In this document: positions 35,375 through 43,631 of the stretch, one piece after another
Layout: each line of letters begins with the position of its first letter
Position numbering within the stretch: the stretch's first letter is position 1
From: Pseudomonadota bacterium
Lineage (GTDB): Bacteria > Cyanobacteriota > Vampirovibrionia > Obscuribacterales > Obscuribacteraceae
Direction of reading: 5' to 3'
Length of the DNA: 64,000 bases
Assembly: GCA_021325555.1 (NCBI GenBank)
Contig: JAJPGY010000005.1
Span: 92,006 to 156,005 of the forward strand
Notes under the pieces: generated by a model
Seen by the model: only the letters and a program-made list of their open reading frames with translations
Database searches by the model: none
What the model was told of the DNA's origin: nothing
Position numbers and translations under genes: made by a program

Positions 35375-36382
35375 ATGAGTCAAATTACCAGGTCCGAAGC
35401 GTGGGAACTCTACATCGCTTCGGCTAAGCACGCTTCCGAGCAGGGCAAACAGGTCGAGGCCGAGGCGATGCTGGCCAAAGCCCTCAAGGAGCTCGACGAT
35501 CTTGTCGACACGCACAAGGGCATACTTGCGGACGTGCGGCACGCCCTGGCGAACATCTACCGCGACAGCGGGCGCTATTCTCAGGCGGAGCCACTCTATA
35601 AAGAGGCGCTCTCCGCGGCCGAGTCGGAGAAGGGGCGCGACGAGCGAAATGTGGCCTCGATCCTCGATGACCTCGCCACCGATTACTGCCTGCAGGGACG
35701 TTTCGACGAAGCGGAGGGGTTGAGAAAGCGCGTGGTGTCCATACTGGGCAAATCGCGTAAGGAAAGAGATCCGCTCCTGGAGCGCAACATCGAGGATCTG
35801 GCGGCGATATATTTTGTCGAGCGCAAGCTAAAGGACGCCGAGGAGCTCTATCGCCATTGCGTGGTGGATCGCGAACATGTGCTCGGCCTCGAGCACCCTT
35901 ACACCGCATCGGCGCTTATCGATCTCGCCTTCGTCCTCTATATGGAGGAGAAGTATGCGGAGGCAGAAAAGCTGTACAAGGAGGCTCTGGCGATCAGGCA
36001 AAGGATACTCTCGCCAGACCACCCGCTAATCGCCAGGACTTTAAATGATCTGGGCAAAACGCTGTGCGCGCAGGGAAAACATGAGGAGGCTCAACCGCTC
36101 TGCAAGCGGGCGCTGGAGATCCGAGAGGTAGCCGGGGCGGGCGGTGACAGCGCAACTTTGAGCGAGCTGGCGGATGTCTTGTGCGGCCGCGATAAGTTCG
36201 ACGAGGCTGCTCCGCTCTGCGAGCAAGCCATGGAGTTACGACATCGCTTTGTGGGCAAGGACCAGACGGTTCGCACCAACCAGATGGAAAGCTACGCGTT
36301 CCTTCTGCGCCGGATGCGCCGGGACGCCGAGGCCGATCGGGTCGAGTCAATGGCGCAGGAGCTGAGGGCAAAAGCCGGATGA
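35375..36382 (+). CDS. TPR protein, kinesin-light-chain type
   Basis: About 335 residues made of six or seven 42-residue KLC-type TPRs, for example YMEEKYAEAEKLYKEALAIR and EHPYTASALIDLAFV. The ATG at 35375 was chosen for GAGGGG at eight bases, dropping nine residues of the open frame. No signal peptide is present. It probably forms a protein-binding solenoid in the cytoplasm. The 350-bp gap upstream holds the dyad at 35125 and no other gene. Confidence 0.85.
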   Translation: MSQITRSEAWELYIASAKHASEQGKQVEAEAMLAKALKELDDLVDTHKGILADVRHALANIYRDSGRYSQAEPLYKEALSAAESEKGRDERNVASILDDLATDYCLQGRFDEAEGLRKRVVSILGKSRKERDPLLERNIEDLAAIYFVERKLKDAEELYRHCVVDREHVLGLEHPYTASALIDLAFVLYMEEKYAEAEKLYKEALAIRQRILSPDHPLIARTLNDLGKTLCAQGKHEEAQPLCKRALEIREVAGAGGDSATLSELADVLCGRDKFDEAAPLCEQAMELRHRFVGKDQTVRTNQMESYAFLLRRMRRDAEADRVESMAQELRAKAG

Positions 36383-36404
36383 TCAAAGCGCCGTGCCCAG
36401 AAGG

Positions 36405-36842
36405 TTAAGTGCCGTAGCCGGCCGCTGCTCGTCCGTATCCATCGCACCCGGAAAGCCCGTTCAGCACTTCGCCCATCATGGCATGGAATTCTGCGCAGAT
36501 TGACGGCTCCGCGCACCACGCCTCAGGGGGGCCATAGCGAAAGCAGAGCTGGGTCGTATGCGTCTCCTGCCGGAACTGCGCCAGGGCGACCAGCACCATG
36601 GGCGTGTCATCAAAGCTGGCCAGAGGATGCGCTACCTGCAATACCAGAGACAATTGCGGTCCGCAGGAGTAAGCGCTCTGCTCAACCGAGAAGCCATGGC
36701 GCCAGGCGGTCAGTTTGAGCAGGGTTTCGGTGAGCAGCAAGGCCGTATCAGGGCCCAGGTTGGCATAGAAGTAAGCGACCGGAGCATCGTCTGCGTCCAG
36801 CCGTTTGCAGACATGCTTGCAACTTTTGCACCGTTTATCCAT
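36405..36842 (-). CDS. Unknown protein with an N-terminal Cys cluster
   Basis: About 145 residues starting MDKRCKSCKHVCKR, a C-x2-C-x3-C cluster that could bind zinc or iron, followed by a globular region with further Cys (AYSCGPQLSLVLQV; EAWCAEPSICAEF). I do not recognise the family. A GTG at 36863 is an alternative start; neither has a good ribosome binding site. It lies just downstream of the degenerate kinase gene on the same strand and may be cotranscribed with it, so a signalling role is possible but unproven. Confidence 0.6.
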   Translation of the reverse strand: MDKRCKSCKHVCKRLDADDAPVAYFYANLGPDTALLLTETLLKLTAWRHGFSVEQSAYSCGPQLSLVLQVAHPLASFDDTPMVLVALAQFRQETHTTQLCFRYGPPEAWCAEPSICAEFHAMMGEVLNGLSGCDGYGRAAAGYGT

Positions 36843-36938
36843 GGTTGCCAGCGGTAAGACCACGCACCCAATTTAACTAGTCTAGAGCCAAATGGGCGCT
36901 GACACATCCTTCTGCGGGCGTATGTATCGCGCCCCCGA

Positions 36939-38201
36939 TCAGTCCGTATGTGTCGCATCGTCCGAAGCGATGACCGGCAGGGACACGACGAATCTCGCCC
37001 CGCCCGAAGGTGCGCTCTCATAGGCTATGGTTCCGCCGTGAGCCCTGGCAATCTCGGCGCACAAGCACAATCCCACGGTGGCGCCAGCATAATATTTGCC
37101 CGTCTCGGAAACGTACTGGAAGCCCTGGAATAAACGCGGCAGGTCTTCCGGCGGAATTCCGGGTCCATCGTCTTCGACCGCAATTACTGCTGCGTGCGCC
37201 GCGGGAAGCCATGTTCCTTTGATCGTGACCTCGGACCTGGCAAACGTCGAGGCGTTGTCCAGAAGATGCTGGAACAGCCGAGACAATTCAGAGAAGTCGC
37301 ACTCAACAGCCACGCCCCCATCGCCGGCCTCGTACCGGACAGCTAACCGGTTGCCGGTCGCAGGGACCGTAAGGCGCGTTTCGAGTTCTCTGAGCAGCTT
37401 GTCGAGCGTCCAGGTTCTCAGGCGCAGATCGACGTCGCCGGTCTGATACCGATAAAGATCAACCAGCATGAGAAGCTGGTGCTGGAGCTCGGAGCAGTTG
37501 TCCGCGAGGAGTCCGACCACCTGTTTTTGCTCGGTGGTCAGTTCACCGTATTCCCCCTCCAGAAGATGGGTCAGCGCCCTGTGGCTTGCCATGGCTGGCG
37601 TGCTCAGCCTCAGCTTGAGCGCCCGCAGAAAATCCTCCCTTTGCTGAACCACGGACCTGCTCATCCTGTCCACGGCTCGAGCGTGAACCTGACAGGCAGC
37701 CACAGCGCCCTCCAGCTCCGCGGTGCGTGCGGAAAGCTGCTCCTTAAACTGATCTCGTAAGCGCGTTAGCTCCTGCTCCTTGTGGTGCATGATCCACCAC
37801 ATGAAAACCATGCCCCCGGATGTGGCGAGGAAACCCCTCGTCAGATGCAGGAGCCGCATTTGGCCCGTGCTCAGATCGGGAAGGAAAAACTGCTCGAGCG
37901 CCGCCGCCGCAAGCAGCCCGACTATCGCCACGATAACCGCCGTGCTGACTGCCTGCGACACCTTCAGCCGGCTCGGACCCGCCTCGGGCGAAGCCGGCTG
38001 GCCCCGCCCGCTCGTTCCATCGCAGCAGCAGGGACGGCGACAGGAGGATGAGTGGAGGTTTACTACGCTCTGGAAGTTCACGGCACCAGGTGTCTTTAAA
38101 TACGCAAGCCCTCGCCGCTGCTCAGGCCGCCGCTCTTTACCATACTCGGTTGCCAGCCCGGCGTCATCAGTCCAAATGAGGATAGCTCTGTTGAAATCCA
38201 A
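36939..38201 (-). CDS. Histidine-kinase-like protein lacking the phosphoacceptor His
   Basis: Two transmembrane helices (about residues 83-105 and 118-138), a coiled coil, a HisKA-like region and an HATPase domain. Alignment with the active kinase at 47298 is easy through the H-box region (REDF..., then HLLEGEYGELTTEQKQ), but the catalytic His is Leu197 in RALKLRLSTP. The N-box LLDNA and G1 DDGPGIP remain, while the G2 box reads GATVGLCL instead of GTGLGL. It is probably a pseudokinase or a regulator of the related kinase. The TTG start and Cys-rich first 70 residues look doubtful; true translation may begin nearer the first helix. Confidence 0.85.
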   Translation of the reverse strand: MDFNRAILIWTDDAGLATEYGKERRPEQRRGLAYLKTPGAVNFQSVVNLHSSSCRRPCCCDGTSGRGQPASPEAGPSRLKVSQAVSTAVIVAIVGLLAAAALEQFFLPDLSTGQMRLLHLTRGFLATSGGMVFMWWIMHHKEQELTRLRDQFKEQLSARTAELEGAVAACQVHARAVDRMSRSVVQQREDFLRALKLRLSTPAMASHRALTHLLEGEYGELTTEQKQVVGLLADNCSELQHQLLMLVDLYRYQTGDVDLRLRTWTLDKLLRELETRLTVPATGNRLAVRYEAGDGGVAVECDFSELSRLFQHLLDNASTFARSEVTIKGTWLPAAHAAVIAVEDDGPGIPPEDLPRLFQGFQYVSETGKYYAGATVGLCLCAEIARAHGGTIAYESAPSGGARFVVSLPVIASDDATHTD

Positions 38202-38236
38202 GTAGGATTATCCTGGCACCGACCCGATTTACGTAA

Positions 38237-38509
38237 GAAGGCGAAATACAGCCGTTTCTGCCCGGATATCAGGTCCCTTGCCTGGAAGGCAGGCGTTTCA
38301 GCGAGCAGACTGCCCGCGAGATTGATTGCGCCGTCAGAGATCTGGTGAACAAAGCGCTCGACCGGGCAATCGATATCTTGACGGCCCGCCGCGACGACCT
38401 CGACAAAGCCGCCGCGGTTTCGCTCGCCAAGGAGACGCTGACGCAAGAGGATCTGATGGATCATACCCGGACAGATAACCCGCGGCAGGGGGCGGCTCCG
38501 GCCGCTTGA
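38237..38509 (+). pseudogene. ftsH: Remnant of the ftsH C-terminal region
   Basis: The frame ending with TGA at 38507 reads RFSEQTAREIDCAVRDLV, then LTARRDDLDKAAAVSLAKET and LTQEDL, the pattern of the C-terminal helical end of the FtsH metalloprotease. It is open only back to a TAA at 38234, and the AAA and protease domains are absent, so this is a leftover. It abuts the degenerate kinase gene on one side and an IS256 fragment on the other. FtsH is an AAA+ membrane protease in intact form. Confidence 0.75.
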
Positions 38510-38523
38510 ACTCAGAAGTCTGC

Positions 38524-38776
38524 CGTTGTGGACGAAGTGATGGCGTGGGAAAACCGCCCGCTCGATGCCGTCTACCCGATCGTCTGGTTCGACGCTCTGG
38601 CGGTCAAAGTCCGCAGCAACCAGCGTGTCGTCAACAAGGCTGTCTATCTGGTGCTGGCTGTCAACTTCTGGGGGAAGAAGGAGTTGCTGGGCATCTGGAT
38701 GTCGCAGAACGAAGGAGCGAACTTCTGGCTCGGCATTCTTACCGAGTTCAAGAACCGCTGGGTCCTTCTAGTGTGA
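38524..38776 (+). mobile_element. IS256 (Mutator)-family transposase fragment
   Basis: The frame [20 protein letters not shown], followed by [20 protein letters not shown] and [19 protein letters not shown], is the catalytic core of IS256 transposases, including the first DDE Asp region. It begins mid-protein and stops after NRWVLLV at 38776, so it is a truncated, inactive copy. Confidence 0.85.
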
Positions 38777-39013
38777 TTTCTCCTTTCGCGCGGTGGCAAT
38801 GCGCTCTCGATCTTCGATCTGCGACTCCTTAGCTCGCGCCTCCACTTCAGCGGATTTATGCGCAAGAGTCTTTCGCCAATCGCAGAACTGGCTCTATTCG
38901 ATGTCATGCTTACGGCAATACTCGGCGCCGCTGAGCGCGCTGATTTTCTAATCAGCGAACACTTTGCGCCAGTGCGGCTCCTTCGCGTAATCGCGCTCGC
39001 GGAGCCTTGGCAT
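38777..39013 (-). mobile_element. IS66-type accessory ORF remnant with two in-frame TAG stops
   Basis: From an ATG at 39013 with a GAGGG ribosome site, the minus strand reads MPRLRERDYAKEPHWRKVF, then after a TAG KISALSGAEYCRKHDIE, then after a second TAG SQFCDWRKTLAHKSAE. This is the pattern of the small helix-turn-helix ORF of IS66-like elements (W-x-S-G-x-S-x-x-E-F/Y-C followed by WRKxL). Two stops show decay. Confidence 0.6.
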
Positions 39014-39445
39014 GCCTGCCCTCTTTCAAGTTGTCTTACGAGTGGCGTCTGCGTCGTGGCTTCCAACCATCCGGCACTGTACGCTCAATAGCAAATCACG
39101 CCGCTTGAAAAATTTCTACGACGGGTACGACCGGACGCACATGTTTCAAATGGAACTCAATGTGCACGACACCCCAGTGCGTGCACGTACTGCCGCACGG
39201 CGACAGCGCCCCACCATTGAGGGGAAAAGATACGTGTGCATGGACAGCAGCCTAAATTTTTGGATTGCCGGAGCGGCCCAAATTTAACGTGCCAACGACA
39301 ATTTAATGATTGGTTCTCGCAAGTGCTTGTTTAGGCCGTCGTAATCCGTGGCACACAGTTATCAAGAGGTATTTGGTCGCTTTGTCCCTCATTGTCCCGC
39401 AAAAACCAGCCAAGCCAGTTACGAAGCTAAACCCGGGAAGAACTG
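39014..39445. other. Decayed intergenic DNA without a recognisable gene
   Basis: About 430 bp between the insertion-sequence scar and the SLH gene. Open frames are short, lack ribosome sites and resemble no family I know. Base composition falls from GC-rich to AT-richer through this stretch, marking the left edge of the 39.4-42.8 kb island. Confidence 0.4.
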
Positions 39446-40861
39446 ATGAATTTTGGAGCCACAATCGTGCCCAAGATTGTTATGATTTTGCTGTTATGTG
39501 CTCTTGTGGGCGCGAGTTTTACGCCGGTGTCCGTTGCTGCATGCTTCAGTGATCTGTCCAATCACTGGTCTAGGAATGCTGCAACGCGACTTTCCGACAA
39601 GGGAATCATATCTGCCGCTCCCGATGGCAGGTTTAATCCTGACCAGCAAATTTCAAGGGGGGATTTTGCACGCTGGTTGGAGTTGATTCTTGAAACAGAT
39701 CGAAAGGAACTCGATTCTGACGAGAATAACGATCCTGATAAAGTGAAATTGGCTGCTGGCGGGCTAAACTTTATTAGACTCACTGCCAAGTACTTTGACG
39801 TCGAGCAAGATGGAGCGTCCAGCCCGGAATCGCCGGTGCTAAGAGCACAAGCCCTGGCAGCCTTGGGTCGGGCATTGGGTGCCAGGGAGCCGGATGAAGC
39901 GTCCATTGAGGCTCAATTGGCAAGATACCCCGATGGCTATCAGGTCCCGGACTGGGACAAGTCCTCCGTGGCAGCATTGTGCGCTGCCCGTGTCTTTGTG
40001 CTTCCCCCCGGCCAGGATTCAATAAAGCCTGGCGGATTGCTTACCAGAGGAGAAGCTGCTGTGCTCTTAGATCGATTTGACTCATATTGCATCAGGGAGA
40101 CTATTACTGCCGCAGCCAATGCGGCAAAATCGTTCTGCCCTGATCCAGGCGCAGCAGTTACTGACGGTTCCAGCAATGAAGAATTAATTGATCTGTACGG
40201 CGATTCGGTGGTTTGTGGTCAATTAATAGTTCGAGATGTGTATGCCATATTCCCTGTCGGCACCAGTTTCAGAGTGACTCTGAATGACGGGCTCGATTCG
40301 GCCAAAGATAAGCGCGGTGATTACCGCATGGGTACGACAGTGACTAGGATTTGCATCAATGGGGCTTCAGTGGAAGAGGGTGCTGTCTTCAAGGGACGGC
40401 TTACGTCTGTAGTGTCTGCCAAAAGATTTTTTGGAGCGCCAGGAAGAATTGGCATTCACTTTAACGAACTGGAAATCCCTTCCCTTGGTAAGACCTTCCC
40501 GGTTTCAGCTCGCGTGGACACCTCAAGAACCCGTCTTACGGGCGGGGACGAGGGGCAGCGTGCCCACCGGCTAGCACATAATGCTGCCAAAGGAGCAGTG
40601 ATCGGGCTTCTTGTGGGTTCCCTTCTCGGACCGGCAGTTGGCACCTATATTGGTGACGGACGATGGGCCAGCATGCTGTCCAATGTCACCACTCAAGCGG
40701 CTTGCACAGGTATGGGCGCTGTAATAGGAGCAGGTGTGACAAAGGGAGCCGAGCTAAAGATCCCTCCGGGAGTGACGATGGACCTGGTCTTGGATAAACC
40801 TCTAAGAATACCGGTTAATAACTTGCCGCCAAAGGAACTCCTTGCGTATCACCAATGGTAA
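39446..40861 (+). CDS. Secreted S-layer-homology domain protein with TrbI/VirB10-like C terminus
   Basis: 471 residues. A signal peptide (about 1-32) precedes an SLH domain (CFSDLSNHWSRNAATRLSDK and NPDQQISRGDFARWLELI); SLH-like repeats continue to about residue 210 (LTRGEAAVLLDRF). The C-terminal half (AIFPVGTSFRVTLNDGLDS; KGRLTSVVSAKRFFGAPGR) resembles the beta-rich TrbI/VirB10-type or outer-membrane-associated fold, with a glycine-rich hydrophobic stretch around 385-430. SLH domains bind cell-wall polymers, so it is probably an envelope protein. GGGAAG precedes the ATG. Codon use is clearly more AT-rich than neighbours, suggesting separate origin. Confidence 0.8.
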   Translation: MNFGATIVPKIVMILLLCALVGASFTPVSVAACFSDLSNHWSRNAATRLSDKGIISAAPDGRFNPDQQISRGDFARWLELILETDRKELDSDENNDPDKVKLAAGGLNFIRLTAKYFDVEQDGASSPESPVLRAQALAALGRALGAREPDEASIEAQLARYPDGYQVPDWDKSSVAALCAARVFVLPPGQDSIKPGGLLTRGEAAVLLDRFDSYCIRETITAAANAAKSFCPDPGAAVTDGSSNEELIDLYGDSVVCGQLIVRDVYAIFPVGTSFRVTLNDGLDSAKDKRGDYRMGTTVTRICINGASVEEGAVFKGRLTSVVSAKRFFGAPGRIGIHFNELEIPSLGKTFPVSARVDTSRTRLTGGDEGQRAHRLAHNAAKGAVIGLLVGSLLGPAVGTYIGDGRWASMLSNVTTQAACTGMGAVIGAGVTKGAELKIPPGVTMDLVLDKPLRIPVNNLPPKELLAYHQW

Positions 40862-40908
40862 GCCGAGCCTTCCGTTGTTTGATAGCTCCAGAGAGCTACT
40901 GAAGCCAT

Positions 40909-42741
40909 ATGCTGCTCAGATTTGCACTTTTATTGCTTTTCCTTGTGCTGATGCCACAAGCTTCGGCTCAAGCTTTCGGTGATGTGCAAGTTGAAGAGGA
41001 GCAGCGCGAGAAAATTAAAGCTCGAATCGAAGAGCTGAAGCAGAAGAATAGCCCGAAGCAATTAGCGGCTATAGATGAGTTAGTGGCAATTGGCACGCCT
41101 GTCATTCCGCTAATCGCGGAGGCAATGCGGAACGAGAGCCCAGATGTGCGCACGGCTGCTATTGAGGTGCTTGCCAGATTGGGACCAGCAGCCGCTAAAT
41201 CGGTGCCCGATCTGATGAACTGTCTTTCCGACGAGAATCGGGTGGTGAAGGAGACGGCGGTCTTTGCTCTGGGAGAGATTGGTCCCTCGGCAAAAAAGTG
41301 CATACCGGATCTAGTTTCTGGTCTACTCTGTCCACCGGCCACGTATCAAATTGCCTGTGCGAACGCTCTGTCCAACATGGGTGTATTAGCCGAACCGGCG
41401 CACAAGAATTTGATCGAGTTGGCCTGCAACTCCACAGATATGCCGGTCAGGTTGGCAGCCATACAAGCGCTCGGCCATATGGATGGCGCTGCCAAACCAG
41501 CTGTTCCAGTCTTGAAAGGCCTGCTACTCGATCGATCTCCTGAGATTTCAGCAGCAGCACTGGCCACCGTGTCCAGGCTGGGACCAGTTGCTGGTGATAC
41601 TACCCCCGAGTTGCTGGTCCTTGCTCGATCCACCAAGCTTCAAACGCGCAGGGCAGCCATTGATGCGATTGGGAAAACCCGCTCCGCCTCATCGGATGGA
41701 CTCGCGATCCTCATAAAGGCTATCTTCGACAAAGATTCACAGACAAAGATGCTTGCAATCAGATCTCTGGCATCCTACGGACTGAAAGCCGGTGCCGCAG
41801 TACCATCGTTGCTGGTGATTCTGGCCGGAACGGACTATCCGGCAGCAGCGGCCGCTGCCAGAACCATCTCGATGTGTGATCAGGGATCGGCACAAGTGGT
41901 AGACGCGCTTATAGACGCTTGCAAGAGCCCAGATCCTGGCGTGCGCGTGGAATCCTTGCACGCACTCGGCACTCTGCATGAAAATGCCAGGCAAGCCGCT
42001 TCCGAAGTAGTTGGGCACTGTAGCGATCCTGATCCCAGAGTGAGAGCGGAGGCGGCTATTACTATCGGGAAATTCGGGGACAAAGCACCATTTGCGATGC
42101 AGGCGTTGATTCCTTTGATTGGCGACCAGGATCTGTCTGTTCGGTATTCTGCCATCGTTGCGCTGGGAGCGTTCGGAGATCAGGCAAAGTCTGCTGTGCC
42201 GGCACTGATATTCTATGTGAACAGCTATGATACTGGACTTCGCCAGAGAGCAGCCTGGTGTCTGGGGAGGATTGGGACAGGCGCTGCTGATGCTGTTCCT
42301 GATTTGATTAGGGCTCTGGAGAATGGCAGCCCTGTCGTAAAGGAAAAGGCGGCGCAAGCCCTGGGACGAATAGGAATAGCTGCTAAAGATGCAGTTCCCG
42401 TACTTATGAAAACCCTGCAAAGCACCACGCCCGGTGTCAGGCAAGCATCAGCTTGGTCTTTAGGAATGCTTGGCGGGTGCTCCAAGCCGGCTCTTGCGAT
42501 TCTAGATACAGCGCGGCAGGACGAGGACCCAGAGGTGCGGAAATTAGCATCTGAAGCATATACCCGCATTGAGCAGGCAAAGCCGTTACCACCGATTGGT
42601 CAGCCCCCACGGGCTGTCCAGAGATCCGCGCAGCCAAAATCTAAGCTAGTAAAATCGCAAGCACAACTCGATGGACCGAGTTTGCGTATGAGGAAACGAC
42701 GGGTGCAATCAATGAGGGAACGATCCAGGCAAGGGCGGTAA
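40909..42741 (+). CDS. Secreted HEAT-repeat protein
   Basis: 610 residues: a signal peptide ending at SAQA (about residue 22), a charged helix, then some fifteen HEAT/PBS-lyase-type repeats of 30-37 residues (examples: VRTAAIEVLARLGPAAAKSV; VVKETAVFALGEIGPSAKKC; VKEKAAQALGRIGIAAKDAV). The C-terminal tail is Lys/Arg-rich. It follows the SLH gene by 47 bp on the same strand and has the same lower GC content, so the two were probably acquired together. A protein-binding solenoid outside the cytoplasm is likely; ligand unknown. Confidence 0.85.
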   Translation: MLLRFALLLLFLVLMPQASAQAFGDVQVEEEQREKIKARIEELKQKNSPKQLAAIDELVAIGTPVIPLIAEAMRNESPDVRTAAIEVLARLGPAAAKSVPDLMNCLSDENRVVKETAVFALGEIGPSAKKCIPDLVSGLLCPPATYQIACANALSNMGVLAEPAHKNLIELACNSTDMPVRLAAIQALGHMDGAAKPAVPVLKGLLLDRSPEISAAALATVSRLGPVAGDTTPELLVLARSTKLQTRRAAIDAIGKTRSASSDGLAILIKAIFDKDSQTKMLAIRSLASYGLKAGAAVPSLLVILAGTDYPAAAAAARTISMCDQGSAQVVDALIDACKSPDPGVRVESLHALGTLHENARQAASEVVGHCSDPDPRVRAEAAITIGKFGDKAPFAMQALIPLIGDQDLSVRYSAIVALGAFGDQAKSAVPALIFYVNSYDTGLRQRAAWCLGRIGTGAADAVPDLIRALENGSPVVKEKAAQALGRIGIAAKDAVPVLMKTLQSTTPGVRQASAWSLGMLGGCSKPALAILDTARQDEDPEVRKLASEAYTRIEQAKPLPPIGQPPRAVQRSAQPKSKLVKSQAQLDGPSLRMRKRRVQSMRERSRQGR

Positions 42742-42796
42742 TGGCGAAAGCGGCGACTACAGTCGATGCGGTAACATCAAGGTAAGCGGAGACGAT

Positions 42797-43357
42797 TTGA
42801 CCGCCAGTTGTGTTCTTCCCCAAGAAGCAGGACCCCGACCGCCGAAAGACGGCTTGTGGCAGCCCGACCGCGCCGGTTTGCCGGGAATCATTCCAACGGC
42901 TGATGCGCGTCTGAAAAAATCCTGCTACGAGTTAGTCTTGATACCTTGCGCAGGGGGAAGCGTGGCTCTCCGTCATCCTCATATACGGCTGGCTGTGTAC
43001 GATCGCCTGCTTTCCAGCCGTGATTGTATCAATGCGATCTCTGAAACGGCGCGACAGTGCGGGCTGCGGTGCCCGCCGGATCTCTGCGCCGTGCGCCTCC
43101 AGGTAGAGCGTGGCGCCTGCGGCTCCTTGACCACCGCCAAAGTCATCCTCGAGGCGACGGCGCCCGCGGACGCCGCCCGTCTGGCCAGCGAGCTGGAGTC
43201 CCTGGTCGAGCAGTACAAGATTGCCATGGCCAAACCGCACTGCCGGGGTGTGGACGGGGAACCGACGGTCATTGATTGTGGGGGCATGGCGCCGATTGTC
43301 ATGGACTTTCTCCTGCAGCTGCTCGAAGTTTATTGGACCGATCCGGCCAGGGCGTAG
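42797..43357 (+). CDS. Hypothetical protein of unknown family (186 aa)
   Basis: TTG start preceded by GGAG six bases away. The protein contains KKSCYELVLIPCAGGSVALR, a central segment with several Cys (ARQCGLRCPPDLCAVRL) and an amphipathic ATAPADAARLASELESLVE helix. I do not recognise it. GC content returns to the high level of the rest of the window. Coding status is supported by length and ribosome site only. Confidence 0.45.
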   Translation: MTASCVLPQEAGPRPPKDGLWQPDRAGLPGIIPTADARLKKSCYELVLIPCAGGSVALRHPHIRLAVYDRLLSSRDCINAISETARQCGLRCPPDLCAVRLQVERGACGSLTTAKVILEATAPADAARLASELESLVEQYKIAMAKPHCRGVDGEPTVIDCGGMAPIVMDFLLQLLEVYWTDPARA

Positions 43358-43538
43358 TCTTGACCTCAAGGCGCATCGCGCCCTGACCGGATGAAGGGCA
43401 AGCAAAAAGCAAGGCTTCGCATGGGTGGATGGATACGTCGCCTCGCTTTTGCTTTCCGGGGGCCGAAGCCTGCGGGGTTCAGGGGTTCAGGCAGACTTCA
43501 CCGGGATGCCCTTTTCAAGAGCTCTTGTGCGCGCTGCA

Positions 43539-43560
43539 AGGATGCCCAAGGGCATCCTTC
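43539..43560. repeat. 22-bp perfect inverted repeat in a gene-free gap
   Basis: AAGGATGCCC, then AA, then GGGCATCCTT. A 10-bp stem with a two-base centre sits between the hypothetical gene and the tyrosine phenol-lyase stop, so it may act as a bidirectional terminator, though no T-run follows. The rest of 43358-43631 shows nothing else. Confidence 0.4.
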
Positions 43561-43631
43561 GCCGGCCTGCAATGACTCTAGCGCCTCGAATGCCGGCTCC
43601 GCATCGTTCGGACGGATGAAATGCGGGGGCG

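Noticed and set aside
1041..39013. Use of TAG as a sense codon (three in-frame TAGs in damaged genes)
   Set aside because: Intact genes in the window such as narG, phosphoketolase's upstream GNAT gene and the 440-865 gene end in TAG; the damaged genes are better explained by decay.
42641..42823. Minus-strand 60-codon hydrophobic protein
   Set aside because: TTG start without ribosome site and lying antisense to the Arg-rich 3' end of the HEAT-repeat gene, which by itself yields hydrophobic antisense codons.
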